A DNA stretch of 64,000 nt from Promineifilum sp019695075 (GCA_026129185.1 JAHCIO010000009.1:1-64000), one strand, 5' to 3'; positions 15,575-23,859 are shown, counted from the first letter of the stretch. A program made the numbers and translations. Notes: generated by a model not told the origin, from the letters alone.

Positions 15575-16991
15575 CGGCGCGATCCTCCAGGACGACGCCC
15601 AGTTCCTTCAGCCGGTTGCGAATGGTGTCGCCCGTGCCCCAGTCCTTCTTGGCCCGCGCCTCGGCGCGCAGGTCGATCAGCAGCCGCACCAGGCCATCCT
15701 CGCGGGCGGCGTCGGCGGCGCTCTCGGCGCGCTCCGGCACAATGCCCAGCACCTCGCCGCCCAGGTCGCGGTAGAAGGCGTCGATGGTTTCCAGCGTGGC
15801 CAGCGTCTGCGGGCCGCCCTCGTTGAGCAGCGTGTTCACCTGCCGGGTCACGTCTTGCAGCACGGCCAGCGCCGCCGGCGTGTTGAAGTCGTCGTCCATG
15901 CGCTCGATGAACTGGGCGCGAGCGGCGGTGAGCATGTCGGTCACCGCGGCGCTGGCTTCGAACGGCGCGGCGCGGCGCATCTGGTCGCGCGTCAGGTTGA
16001 CCGCGCCCCAGATGCGCTGCCAGCCCTTGTAGGCCGCCTCGATGGCCTCGTCGGAGAAGTCAACCGGGCTGCTGTAGTGGCTGGACAAGATGAAGGCGCG
16101 GATGGCCTCCGGCCGCCAGCGGGCCAGGGCGTCCTTGATCGTCAGCGTGTTGCCCAGACTTTTGCTCATCTTGACGCCCTCAAGCGTCAGCGAGCCGGTC
16201 AGCATCCAGTAGCGGGCGAAGGGCGCGCCGTGGGCGGCCTCGCTCTGGGCGATCTCGCATTCGTTGTGGGGGAAGATGTTGTCGATGCCGCCGCCGTGGA
16301 TGTCGAACGTCTCGCCCAGGTACTTGGCGGCCATGGCCGAGCATTCGATGTGCCAGCCGGGGAAGCCCTCGCCCCACGGGCTGGGCCAGCGCAGGATGTG
16401 CTCCGGCTCGGCTCGCTTCCACAGGGCGAAGTCGGCCGGGTGGCGCTTCTCCTCACGGACGACCACCCGCGCGCCTTCCTCCAGGTCTTCGATGACCCGG
16501 CCGCTCAGCTTGCCGTACTCCGGGAACGAGGCCACGTCGAAGTAGACCGAGCCATCGACGACGTAGGCGTGGCCGTCGGCCAGCAGCTTCTCGATCATGG
16601 CGATCTGTTCGGGGATGTGGCCGCTGGCCCGCGGGCTGATGTCCGGCCGGCGCACGCCCAGCGCGTCCATGTCCGCGAAGTAGGCGCGGGCATAGGTCTC
16701 AACGACCTGCATGGGCAGGGCCGACGCCTGGCGGGCCTTCTTCAGGATGCGGTCTTCGCCCGTGTCCAGCATGTGGCCGACGTCGGTGATGTTCTGCACG
16801 TAGAGGACATCGTTGCCGGCGAAGCGCAGATAACGCACGACGACATCGAAGCTGACGTAGGTCTTGGCGTGGCCGATGTGGGAGTAGTCGTAGACCGTCG
16901 GGCCGCAGACGTAGATGTTGACCTTGCCCGGCGCGACGGGCACGAACGCCTCTTTTTGTCGAGTGAGAACGTTGTAGATTCTGAGCGACAT
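15549..16991 (-). CDS. cysS: cysteinyl-tRNA synthetase
   Basis: Class Ia synthetase that charges tRNA-Cys, 480 aa, usual length. The HIGH motif lies in YDYSHIGHAKTYVSFD. The zinc-site Cys is at CGPTVYD, with further ligands in ECSAMAAKYLG and HNECEIAQSE. The KMSKS motif is intact in VKMSKSLGNTLT. The C-terminal anticodon-binding part ends LGVVLEDRADGTTWKLG. It sits between the PIN/TRAM gene and rlmB. The spacer upstream holds a family D repeat but no clear promoter, so expression probably comes from the promoter near 18.5 kb. Confidence 0.96.
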   Translation of the reverse strand: MSLRIYNVLTRQKEAFVPVAPGKVNIYVCGPTVYDYSHIGHAKTYVSFDVVVRYLRFAGNDVLYVQNITDVGHMLDTGEDRILKKARQASALPMQVVETYARAYFADMDALGVRRPDISPRASGHIPEQIAMIEKLLADGHAYVVDGSVYFDVASFPEYGKLSGRVIEDLEEGARVVVREEKRHPADFALWKRAEPEHILRWPSPWGEGFPGWHIECSAMAAKYLGETFDIHGGGIDNIFPHNECEIAQSEAAHGAPFARYWMLTGSLTLEGVKMSKSLGNTLTIKDALARWRPEAIRAFILSSHYSSPVDFSDEAIEAAYKGWQRIWGAVNLTRDQMRRAAPFEASAAVTDMLTAARAQFIERMDDDFNTPAALAVLQDVTRQVNTLLNEGGPQTLATLETIDAFYRDLGGEVLGIVPERAESAADAAREDGLVRLLIDLRAEARAKKDWGTGDTIRNRLKELGVVLEDRADGTTWKLG

Positions 16992-17011
16992 AGTTGTCTC
17001 CTGATGTGGAA

Positions 17012-17090
17012 GGTTCCAGGTTCTAGGGATTAGGGGATAGGGGCTAGGGAAGAGCGCTCTTCCCTAATCCCTAACCCCTAGCCCCTACTC
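17012..17090. repeat. family D inverted repeat between PIN/TRAM gene and cysS
   Basis: Text of the type GGTTCCAGGTTCTAGGGATT, then GGGGATAGGGGCTAGGG, a perfect 20-nt core palindrome (17046-17065) and the complementary run CCCTAATCCCTAACCCC. The same composition occurs inside the NurA gene (21335-21441). It ends at the stop codon of the PIN/TRAM gene. Confidence 0.85.
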
Positions 17091-18176
17091 CTACGGCTTG
17101 GCGAAAATCATCCGCCCGGCCGTCGTCTGCAAGACCTTGGTCACGACGACCTGCTGGGTGCGGTTCATCAGGCGATAGCCGTCCTCGACGACGACCATCG
17201 TGCCATCGTCCAGATAGCCCACACCCTGGCCGTACTCCTTGCCTTCCTGAATGATGGTCACGCTCAACTCCTCACCGGGCAAAAACGACGCCTTGACCGC
17301 GTTGGCCAGGTCGTTGATGTTGAGGACGGCGATGCCCTGTAGCTCGGCGACCTTGTTCAGGTTGTAGTCGTTGGTCATGATGGGACAGGTCAGCCGGCGG
17401 GCCAGCAGGACGAGCTTGCTGTCGGCGTCGCGGGCCTGGGGTGCGTCCATGTCGGTGATGCGCACCGGGACGGGCGACTCGTTCTGGAGCATGCTGAGGA
17501 TGTCGAGGCCGCGCCGGCCGCGGTTGCGGCGCAGGCTGTCGGCGCTGTCGGCGATGTATTGCAGCTCCTTCAGGACGAAGTTGGGCACCAGCAGCGTGTG
17601 GCGGATGAAGCCGGTGCGGGCGATGTCGAGGATGCGGCCGTCGATGATGACGCTGGTGTCCAGCAGGATGACGTGTTGATCTTCCTTTTTCTCCGCCTCG
17701 ATGGCCTTTTCCGTGGCGCGGGGCAGGCGCAGGCCGCCGGCGAACTCGCGCAGGTCGCGGTAGCGGTTCATCATCAGCACCGCGCCCAGGTAACACAGCC
17801 CCAGCGCCGAGGCCAGCGGCAGGATTTCGCGCAGCGGCGAGGGCAGTTGCGACAGGGGAATGGAGAACAGCGCCGCGGCGATGAGGCCCAGGAAGACGCC
17901 GATGAGCAGCGACACCAGCCGTTCCAGCGGCATGGCCGACAGCGATTGGCGAATGGCGTTGATGGGCCGGACGGTGACGTAGGGCGTGAACAGAAAGCCC
18001 AGCACCACGCCCAGCACGCCGCCGCCAATGCCGAGGGCGATGCCGTAGCGCAGCGGGTCGAGGTTGAGCATCCCGGCCAACTGCACGCCGATCAGCGCCA
18101 GCGCCGTGCCCAGCACCACCGCGCCGACCAGCCGCGAGATGAATTCGATACGAGTATGCATGATGATTTCAATCAC
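17091..18176 (-). CDS. membrane PIN-TRAM domain protein, YacL family
   Basis: YacL-type protein, 361 aa. Four transmembrane segments in the first 140 residues are followed by a PIN ribonuclease domain (about 168-290). This has acidic residues in LLDTSVIIDGRILD, LQYIADSAD, DADSKLVLLAR and MTNDYNLNKVA, and is followed by a C-terminal TRAM RNA-binding domain (GEELSVTIIQEGKEYGQGVG onward). Likely a membrane-bound RNase or RNA-binding protein; its target is unknown. The GTG at 18176 is taken as the start because a GGAACGGA sequence adjoins it. ATG at 18161 is an alternative and would remove five residues. A terminator and candidate leader RNA lie directly upstream. Confidence 0.88.
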   Translation of the reverse strand: MIEIIMHTRIEFISRLVGAVVLGTALALIGVQLAGMLNLDPLRYGIALGIGGGVLGVVLGFLFTPYVTVRPINAIRQSLSAMPLERLVSLLIGVFLGLIAAALFSIPLSQLPSPLREILPLASALGLCYLGAVLMMNRYRDLREFAGGLRLPRATEKAIEAEKKEDQHVILLDTSVIIDGRILDIARTGFIRHTLLVPNFVLKELQYIADSADSLRRNRGRRGLDILSMLQNESPVPVRITDMDAPQARDADSKLVLLARRLTCPIMTNDYNLNKVAELQGIAVLNINDLANAVKASFLPGEELSVTIIQEGKEYGQGVGYLDDGTMVVVEDGYRLMNRTQQVVVTKVLQTTAGRMIFAKP

Positions 18177-18230
18177 TCCGTTCCAGATAATCAGTCAGCG
18201 ATGAAAGCGGCTGGGCCGCAGCCCCACCAG

Positions 18231-18265
18231 AAACAAAAACGGTGAATGCCACGCGGACATCCACC
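18231..18265 (-). terminator. intrinsic terminator upstream of PIN/TRAM gene
   Basis: Minus-strand stem GGTGGATG / CATTCACC with loop TCCGCGTGG, followed by GTTTTTGTTT. It ends 55 bp before the PIN/TRAM start and can end either the HerA transcript or the short RNA starting near 18465. Confidence 0.8.
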
Positions 18266-18465
18266 ATTCAAGATCGGGCCGGCCGTCGGATGACCGGCGC
18301 TCGCAGGGCCTGAGGCGGCCGCACCACGTGGCGGGTTACTGCATGGCGAAGCGGGGACAGTCGCCGACGACTAGCCCGAAGAAAAGGAGCCTACTGACGA
18401 GAGTAACCATGACGAAGGCGGAATGAATCAGACCTGCGAATACGATAAATGAATGAAGGATAATG
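18266..18465 (-). ncRNA. candidate leader RNA or small RNA (unidentified)
   Basis: A 327-bp gene-free stretch between herA and the PIN/TRAM gene. Transcribed from the promoter at 18472-18500 it would yield about 235 nt including the terminator at 18231-18265. It has several hairpins (GGCGA/TCGCC, GGCC/GGCC, GCCG/CGGC) and a long-range pair GGTTACT / AGTAACC. A 24-codon ORF (18336-18410, MVTLVSRLLFFGLVVG...) lies inside it, with its start and stop in those pairing segments. No match to T-box, 6S, SRP, tmRNA or RNase P signatures was seen. It may be a cis-regulatory leader of the PIN/TRAM-cysS-rlmB unit. Confidence 0.4.
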
Positions 18466-18471
18466 CTCAGG

Positions 18472-18500
18472 ATCGTATCACAGCGCCGGAGAAAGGGCAA
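18472..18500 (-). promoter_or_regulatory. candidate promoter for leader RNA / PIN-cysS-rlmB
   Basis: Minus-strand TTGCCC, 17-bp spacer, TACGAT immediately after the herA stop codon. Confidence 0.5.
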
Positions 18501-18503
18501 CGG

Positions 18504-20237
18504 CTAGAACAGGTCATCATTGGCCCGCTGCAACGTGTAGCGCTCGGCCGGCAGCGGCGCCGAGGTTCGCCCGCGCATGTCGTCGTAGAACTGCCCGTCG
18601 TAGCGGCGCGAGCGGATGGGGATGGGCATCTTGACGCCCCAGCCCAGCAGCAGTACCTCTTCCTTCTCCTGCAGGCGAGCCAGCATGCCGCGCAGTTGCT
18701 CGCGCCCGGCCAGGCCACTGAGCACGGCGCGGATGTCGTCCTCGTCGCCCAGCCAGCCGGTGACGCGCGTGCCCAACTGCGACATGACCTCGTCGTCGAT
18801 GCCCGACGGCCGCTGATCGACGATGAGTAGGGTCACGTTGTACTTGCGCAGTTCGCGGGCGATGGTGCCGAAGGCGGTCTGCCCGGCGATGGCGGGGCTG
18901 AGCAGCTTGTGGGCCTCCTCGATGGCGATGACCAGTGGCCGCGGCGGGGCCTCGCCGAAGCTCTTGTGGCGCTCGGTCTTGTCCACCCACTGCTGGCGGA
19001 TGCGCCGCGTCAGGACGTTAGAGACGAGCATGTAGTCGAGTTCGCTGTCGTACTCACCGAAGCTGAGGATGACGTGGCGGCCGTTCTCTAGCTGATCGAC
19101 GATGGCCTTAACGGCGTCGGCCGCCGGCCGTTCGACGACGTAGGCGCGGTTGAAGATGGGTTGCAGCTTGCGGTGCAGCGATTCGGCCGCGGCGGGGTGG
19201 ATGTTGTGGCCGTTGGCCCAGTAGGCGACGGAATCGCCCGCCGGAACCTTCTTGCCGGACTCGTCCTCGATGACCGCGCCCGGTTTCAGAGCCATGAACG
19301 CGGCGAACCAGTCGCGTTGGAAGGCGCGCTCCAGGGCGCTGAGCGTCACCGCCGCCGTCTCGTTCAGGTCCAGCGCTTCGGACAGCAGCAGGATGTCAGC
19401 CGTGCCGAAGTCGCGCGTCGAAAGCTCCAGGGTGAAATCGGGCGACGCGCCGCGGACGCGCGTGCTCTTGCCCAGCCCGGCGATCTGCGCCTTCTGGCCG
19501 AACATGGCTTTCAGGCCGCGGACGGTCGTGTCGCGGTCGGCGTCGCGGTCGTCGTAGCCGTACTCGTTGTGCATGTCGAAGACCAGCGCCGCGGCCACGT
19601 CGGCCTTCATCAGCCCGGCCAGCACCATGCGCGTCAGGAAGCTCTTGCCCGTGCCCGTCGCGCCGAAGATGCCGCTGCTGCGCTTGACGAAGCGGGCCAG
19701 GTCGAGGCAGACGGGGTAGCCCTGCTCGATGGTGTGGCCGACGACGAAGTTGGCCCCGCCTTCCTCGCCGAAGATGGCGGCCACGTCGGCGGCGTCGGCC
19801 GGGCGCACCGGCGCGTGGTGGGCGGGCACGGTTTTCACCGGCCGCGGGCCGGGGTTCTCCTCGCCGCGGTCGACGCGCGCCTGCCACTCGGCTCGCTCCG
19901 GCGCGGTCAGGTCTGGCCCCAGGTCGAGCATCAGCGTCGGGTAGACGGCCAACGTCGTGTAGAGCGTCTTGCCGTAGAGCGCCTGGCGCAGGCTGACGGG
20001 CAGCCGGTCGGATTGCTCGTCGGCGAAGCGGGGGTCGGTGCTGCCCAGTTGCAGGTCAGTCACCAGGCCATAGTAGCGGAAGTGGCCGCTCTCGCAGACG
20101 ACAAAGCTGCCCTCCTGCACGCTGTCGGCCGGCACGGTCAGGCGGATGCGGAAGCCCTCCTTCAGGCCGCCGCCGACGACGTAGCCGAGCGGCTCGCTGG
20201 TGGGCTGGGAGTTGGGGTCGGGCAGCGTTGGCAGCAT
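18504..20237 (-). CDS. herA: HerA-like FtsK-superfamily ATPase/helicase
   Basis: Hexameric DNA-translocase family, 577 aa from the ATG at 20237 (MLPTLPDPN), which overlaps the previous stop by one base. The N-terminal HAS-barrel (about 1-110) includes GGGLKEGFRIRL and GHFRYYGLVTDL. The ATPase core has Walker A GATGTGKS, Walker B-like PLVIAIEEAHKLL, and an Arg-rich C-terminal segment. In archaea and some bacteria HerA works with NurA nuclease to resect DNA ends; here nurA lies two genes upstream on the same strand, so a shared role in end processing is likely. Whether it acts in repair or defence cannot be told. Confidence 0.9.
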   Translation of the reverse strand: MLPTLPDPNSQPTSEPLGYVVGGGLKEGFRIRLTVPADSVQEGSFVVCESGHFRYYGLVTDLQLGSTDPRFADEQSDRLPVSLRQALYGKTLYTTLAVYPTLMLDLGPDLTAPERAEWQARVDRGEENPGPRPVKTVPAHHAPVRPADAADVAAIFGEEGGANFVVGHTIEQGYPVCLDLARFVKRSSGIFGATGTGKSFLTRMVLAGLMKADVAAALVFDMHNEYGYDDRDADRDTTVRGLKAMFGQKAQIAGLGKSTRVRGASPDFTLELSTRDFGTADILLLSEALDLNETAAVTLSALERAFQRDWFAAFMALKPGAVIEDESGKKVPAGDSVAYWANGHNIHPAAAESLHRKLQPIFNRAYVVERPAADAVKAIVDQLENGRHVILSFGEYDSELDYMLVSNVLTRRIRQQWVDKTERHKSFGEAPPRPLVIAIEEAHKLLSPAIAGQTAFGTIARELRKYNVTLLIVDQRPSGIDDEVMSQLGTRVTGWLGDEDDIRAVLSGLAGREQLRGMLARLQEKEEVLLLGWGVKMPIPIRSRRYDGQFYDDMRGRTSAPLPAERYTLQRANDDLF

Positions 20238-20890
20238 CAGAAGCCTCCCGCCGCGCCGGGCACGCCGTCCAGTTCCGGCAGCGCCTCGCCCAGGGCTTCC
20301 AGCACGGGCACGAGTGTCTCGTAATTGTTGCGCAGCAGTTCGATGATCTCGCGGACGGCGGCCATGGCCCAATCGGCGTCGTGGTGGCGCAGGCGGTAGA
20401 CATCCTGCACGTGGGCCACGAGCAGCTGATCGACGGGCACGCCCAGGTCGGCGCTGCGCAGGATGAGGCGCAGATAGCCGAGGCGCCGGGTGAAGCGCCG
20501 GATCTCGTTCTCGTCGCAGAGCACCACCGGGTCAAGGTTGAGCGGCGGCCGGGGCGGCAGGCCGTGGAAGAAACGGCCGTCGCGGCAATAGCCGACGGCC
20601 AGGACGTTCATCTCGATGGGCAGCAGCCGGTTCTGGCGCTGATCGTTGATGACCGCCTCCGGCTGGCTGTCGGCCAGGATGAGCCGGCGCACGAGCGGGT
20701 CGTCATCGACGTTCATGTTGTAGATCAGGCCGAAGATGGCCTCGCGCGCGTCGGCCGGCTGGGCCTTGACCAGGCAGCCGAACGACGGCCCGGACAGCTG
20801 CCGCACCTGGCAGCCAATGGTGAAGCCCTGCGTGCCCGCCCGCAGCACCCGGCCCACGTCGCCTTTTTCCTGCGCTGAGAATAGTTCCAT
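20237..20890 (-). CDS. HAS-barrel-like small protein between nurA and herA
   Basis: 217 aa. The N-terminal 70 residues (GRVLRAGTQGFTIGCQV, PSFGCLVKA, IFGLIYNMNVDDDPLVRRL) look like a HAS-barrel domain of the kind found at the HerA N-terminus. The C-terminal half is helical (REIIELLRNNYETLVPVLEAL). It is translationally coupled to herA (TGATG overlap). Probably an accessory or regulatory subunit of the HerA-NurA complex; this rests on gene order and domain resemblance only. The 142-bp spacer on its nurA side contains a family C repeat. Confidence 0.7.
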   Translation of the reverse strand: MELFSAQEKGDVGRVLRAGTQGFTIGCQVRQLSGPSFGCLVKAQPADAREAIFGLIYNMNVDDDPLVRRLILADSQPEAVINDQRQNRLLPIEMNVLAVGYCRDGRFFHGLPPRPPLNLDPVVLCDENEIRRFTRRLGYLRLILRSADLGVPVDQLLVAHVQDVYRLRHHDADWAMAAVREIIELLRNNYETLVPVLEALGEALPELDGVPGAAGGF

Positions 20891-20916
20891 GTCTGCCTCT
20901 ATTCAATGAAGAAGAC

Positions 20917-21024
20917 CTCACGCAAAGGCGCAAAGGGACAAAGGCGCAAAGCAAGAAAAGAAGACAACATCCTCTTTCTCTTTTCTTGCTTTGCGCCTTT
21001 GCTTGCTTTGTGCCTTTGCGTGAG
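20917..21024. repeat. family C inverted repeat
   Basis: Arms CTCACGCAAAGGCGCAAAG and the matching CTTTGTGCCTTTGCGTGAG around an A/G-rich then T/C-rich interior. It fills nearly all the space between nurA and the small HAS-barrel gene. Confidence 0.88.
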
Positions 21025-21032
21025 CTGTTTTC

Positions 21033-22358
21033 TCATATCCCGAGCCGGAACTCATGCCGCGTGCGCCCGGCGCGGGCGATGCCCTTGCTGTCGGCCTTGG
21101 CGGCCAGCAGCCCGTCGGGCACGCCCAGCCGTTGCATGTAGCCGTCGATCATCGCGTTCAGATTCATTTCGTCGTGGCGGCCGACGACGGCCAACTCGTC
21201 CGCCCGCGCCAGCACGTAGGGGTAGTCGCCCATCAGCTGGCACTGGTCATAGATCAGCCCGTGGACGAACGCCACCGCCGCCGGGTCTTCGGCCACCCAG
21301 CGCGGGATGTCTACGCGGGCGATGGCGCGGGCGAGGTTAGGGGTTAGGGGGTAGGGATTAGGGGCTAGAGAAGAATCCTCTTCCCTAGCCCCTAGCCCCT
21401 GACCCCTAGCCCCTAATCCCTGGAACCTGGAACCTGGATTCAGGTAGAAGAAGCACACCTCGATCAGCGGATTTTCCTCGGCGAAGCGGCTGTTGGCCGG
21501 GGAGACATCGACGAAGACGGGGCTGCGCTCGCCGGGGCCGAGCAGCGTGGCGTAGAGGTCGGCGTCGGTCAGTTCGCCGGCCGCCGGCCGCCGGCCGAGT
21601 TCCTTCAGATTGACGGTGTCGTCGTCGAGCAGCGTTTGCAGCAGCGTGACGACCGAGGCCTTGCCCGGCCGGTCGATGTAGCCGGCCAGCAGCGCGCCCG
21701 TCTCGTAGATCTGGGTCATGGCTGCTGTCCAGGCGAAGACGGCTTCCTCGGTCTTGTTCTGCTCGCCGACGAAGGGCCAGTAGAGCAGCCGCTGGTCGAG
21801 CAGGGCCAGCGTCCGCGCGGGTTGGCCCTGCATGCTGAGGGTCAGGGCGGCCAGCGTCTCGATCTCGCGCCGGTCGCGGGCGATGGTGACCTCGCTTTTG
21901 TTGAAGCCGGGGCTATCGTCGGTCAGGTCATCTTCAATGGTGGGGTAGAAGATGGACGGCAGCGAGACGATGCCGGGCGCGGCCGGTTCGCCGTGGGCGT
22001 AGATGATCGCGCCGATGTTGATCAGATAGTAGAGGAAGGGCGCGTGGCGGTCGGGCAGGATCTGCGAGCCGTCGGTGGCGATGAGCGTGGCCCGCGGCGG
22101 CGGCGGGGGGGCGGGGATGGGCACGTCCAGCGGCTCGTCGTGGCCCAGCGGCCGGGCGGCGCGGAAGTACTTCGGGTCGGCCCCGTGGGCGGCCATGGCG
22201 CGGGCCAGCCCGGCCTCGATGGCCGCCCAGTCGGAGGCGCGCCGGGCGAGCACCGCGCGCAGTTGCGTCGCCCGCTCGGCCTGCGCCGCCCGCAGCCGGG
22301 CGGCGGCGATAGCCATTTGTTCCAGTTCCGGCCCCAGCCGCTCATATTCGAGGGTCAT
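21033..22358 (-). CDS. nurA: NurA-domain 5'-3' nuclease
   Basis: NurA family, 441 aa from the ATG at 22358 (MTLEYERLG); a GTG at 22376 is an alternative. The first metal-binding Asp is in TLIATDGSQI (about 100) and a second in AGYIDRPGKASV, followed by the C-terminal EMNLNAMIDGYMQRLG. An N-terminal coiled-coil region is rich in Arg and Ala. Expected to be a Mn-dependent exo/endonuclease acting with HerA. Residues about 306-341 (after FFYLNPG) are encoded by an in-frame family D repeat of about 105 bp (codons such as GLGARGQGLGARE) with no counterpart in relatives, yet the frame continues to a normal C-terminus. Confidence 0.85.
   Translation of the reverse strand: MTLEYERLGPELEQMAIAAARLRAAQAERATQLRAVLARRASDWAAIEAGLARAMAAHGADPKYFRAARPLGHDEPLDVPIPAPPPPPRATLIATDGSQILPDRHAPFLYYLINIGAIIYAHGEPAAPGIVSLPSIFYPTIEDDLTDDSPGFNKSEVTIARDRREIETLAALTLSMQGQPARTLALLDQRLLYWPFVGEQNKTEEAVFAWTAAMTQIYETGALLAGYIDRPGKASVVTLLQTLLDDDTVNLKELGRRPAAGELTDADLYATLLGPGERSPVFVDVSPANSRFAEENPLIEVCFFYLNPGSRFQGLGARGQGLGAREEDSSLAPNPYPLTPNLARAIARVDIPRWVAEDPAAVAFVHGLIYDQCQLMGDYPYVLARADELAVVGRHDEMNLNAMIDGYMQRLGVPDGLLAAKADSKGIARAGRTRHEFRLGI
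21335..21441. repeat. family D repeat inserted in frame in nurA
   Basis: GGTTAGGGGTTAGGGGGTAG on one side and CCCTAGCCCCTAGCCCC, then GGAACCTGGAACCTGG, on the other, around AGAGAAGAATCCTCTTCCCT. It has the same components as the repeat upstream of cysS (17012-17090). It adds about 35 codons without breaking the frame. Confidence 0.85.
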
Positions 22359-22496
22359 GGGCCGGGAGTGTAGCACGGATGGTCTACAGTGGCCAAGGTC
22401 GATTTGGCCGACATCTCGTTCCAGCAGTTGACGGCCGCCGTGCCTCAGACGTAGCCGCCGAAGCGCCCCGCAAGCCTACGGGCGATGAAGACGAAG

Positions 22497-22518
22497 AAGC
22501 CCGGGCGCGCCCGGGCTT
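22497..22518 (-). terminator. candidate terminator hairpin after SRPBCC gene
   Basis: Perfect 22-nt palindrome AAGCCCGGGCG / CGCCCGGGCTT, 24 bp downstream of the first SRPBCC gene on its strand, followed by a pyrimidine stretch CTTCGTCTTC rather than a clean U-tract. Confidence 0.5.
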
Positions 22519-22541
22519 TGACATGACATCGCCGGCCGCTG

Positions 22542-23009
22542 TCAGGCCGCCGCCAGCGCCGCCTCCATATCGACCTCGCTTTCCAGCATCTCCTTAAGCA
22601 TGTTCATCTCGTCGGCGACCGTCTTGCGCGCCCAGCGCACCTGGATGGCTTCGGGGATGAGCTTGGTCATGATCGATGGCGAGTCGCCCTCCAGCCAGAC
22701 TGTGAAGCGCGTGCCCGCTTCGGCCGGTTCGAAGGTGAACCGGGCCTCGTAGTCGCCCAGGCCCTTGACGTGCTTGTAGGCGAAGAGGCGCGGTGGGTCG
22801 TAGGCGGTGATGACGGCGGTGTTGGTGCGCGACATGCCCAGGAAATGCACTTCCTGGTCGAAGGTCGTGCCCACGCCAACAGGGCCGTCGCTGGTCTTGG
22901 CGGAGGCCAGCAGCGCCGTGCGCCAGACGACGCAGCGCCGCAGGCAGGTGGCCAATTCGAAGACCTCGTCGATTGGCCGGTCGATGACGATGCTGTTCTC
23001 AAGAATCAT
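22542..23009 (-). CDS. SRPBCC (START-like) family protein, copy 1
   Basis: 155 aa from the ATG at 23009, which has an excellent ribosome site (AGGAGG, spacing about 8). It opens with MILENSIVIDRPIDEVFELA, the usual polyketide cyclase/dehydrase-like N-terminus, and continues with GVGTTFDQEV, YEARFTFEPAEAGTRF and a C-terminal helix. Such proteins bind hydrophobic ligands in a helix-grip fold; the ligand is unknown. Copy 2 at 23392-23859 has the same length and high identity, so they are a tandem duplication. A promoter with an embedded palindrome lies at 23105-23134. Confidence 0.85.
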   Translation of the reverse strand: MILENSIVIDRPIDEVFELATCLRRCVVWRTALLASAKTSDGPVGVGTTFDQEVHFLGMSRTNTAVITAYDPPRLFAYKHVKGLGDYEARFTFEPAEAGTRFTVWLEGDSPSIMTKLIPEAIQVRWARKTVADEMNMLKEMLESEVDMEAALAAA

Positions 23010-23104
23010 GCCCTTCCTCCTCATGCGGTCGCCGTGCCCATGCCGAGAGCACGCCGGCCGGTAATGGATTGGCCCACGTGTGTGTGCCATGCGCGATGCC
23101 GGGT

Positions 23105-23134
23105 ATTATAAACTACCATTCATGAATAATTCAA
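23105..23134 (-). promoter_or_regulatory. promoter with embedded operator, SRPBCC copy 1
   Basis: Minus-strand TTGAAT, 18 bp, TATAAT. The spacer contains the perfect palindrome ATTCATGAAT (23118-23127). A wider inverted repeat GGGTATT / AATACCC (23101-23107 and about 23133-23139) brackets the whole promoter. The arrangement suggests repression or MerR-like control, but no regulator is adjacent. Confidence 0.65.
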
Positions 23135-23217
23135 TACCCAAGTTGCAAAAATACATCGCTATGCATGACAAACATCACTGATGAACAGGGGCGTTTGCAC
23201 ATTAGGTTGGCAAGCTT

Positions 23218-23282
23218 GTAGGGCGGGTTGGCAACCCGCCTCTTCGCGCCCCCAGAACGCGGGATACCATCCCGCGCTACAA
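23218..23282. repeat. two short palindromic repeats between SRPBCC genes
   Basis: GTAGGGCGGGTTGGCAACCC (family E, 23218-23240) and ACGCGGGATACCATCCCGCG (family F, about 23257-23282). Family E recurs at 48588-48650 and family F at 34075-34116. The rest of the 380-bp gap (23010-23391) holds the copy 1 promoter and about 100 bp of unassigned sequence. Confidence 0.8.
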
Positions 23283-23391
23283 CCCACGCGGGCAAACAAA
23301 ACCGGCCGTCTGGAAGGACAGCCGGTGGTGGGTAGGGGCTGGTTGTGGCCCTGGTCAGGGCTTCCGGTGGCGGGCGTTCCGGCCGGCGGAG

Positions 23392-23859
23392 CTACGAGCG
23401 TTCTAGGGCCGCCTCGAAATCAAAGCCAGTTTCAAGCATGTCCCTGAGCACGTTCATTTCCTGCACGATCAGTGCGCGCGCCCAACGCAACTGGAATGTT
23501 TCGGGCACCACCTTGGTCCAGAACGTTGGCGGATCGCCCCCCAGCCGGACGGTGAAGCGCGTCCGTCCGCCCGCGGCCTCGAAGAAGAACCGGGCTTCGT
23601 AGTCGCTCAGGCCCTCAACGTGTTGGTAGACAAAGAGACAGGGCGGTTCGTAGGCGGTAATCACGGCCGTGTTGCGGCGCGATTTGCCCATGAAGCGCAG
23701 CTCCTGTTCGAAGGTCGTGCCGACGCCGACCGGCCCCGCGCTCGTCTGCACGGAGCTGGTCAGCGCGTTGCGCCAGACGACGGCGCGGCGCAGACACGTG
23801 GCCACCTCGAAGACCTCCTCAATGGGCCGGTCGATGACGACGCTGTTTTCCACAAACAT
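23392..23859 (-). CDS. SRPBCC (START-like) family protein, copy 2
   Basis: 155 aa from the ATG at 23859 with a GAGGAG ribosome site. It opens MFVENSVVIDRPIEEVFEVA and shares the motifs GVGTTFEQEL, YEARFFFEAAGGRTRF and ALIVQEMNVLRDML with copy 1. It has its own promoter, so the two copies can be expressed separately. Function unknown beyond a probable hydrophobic-ligand fold. Confidence 0.85.
   Translation of the reverse strand: MFVENSVVIDRPIEEVFEVATCLRRAVVWRNALTSSVQTSAGPVGVGTTFEQELRFMGKSRRNTAVITAYEPPCLFVYQHVEGLSDYEARFFFEAAGGRTRFTVRLGGDPPTFWTKVVPETFQLRWARALIVQEMNVLRDMLETGFDFEAALERS

Noticed and set aside
18231..18465. 6S RNA, SRP RNA, tmRNA or RNase P RNA
   Set aside because: None of the conserved sequence signatures of these RNAs was found on either strand, so it is left as an unidentified leader/sRNA.
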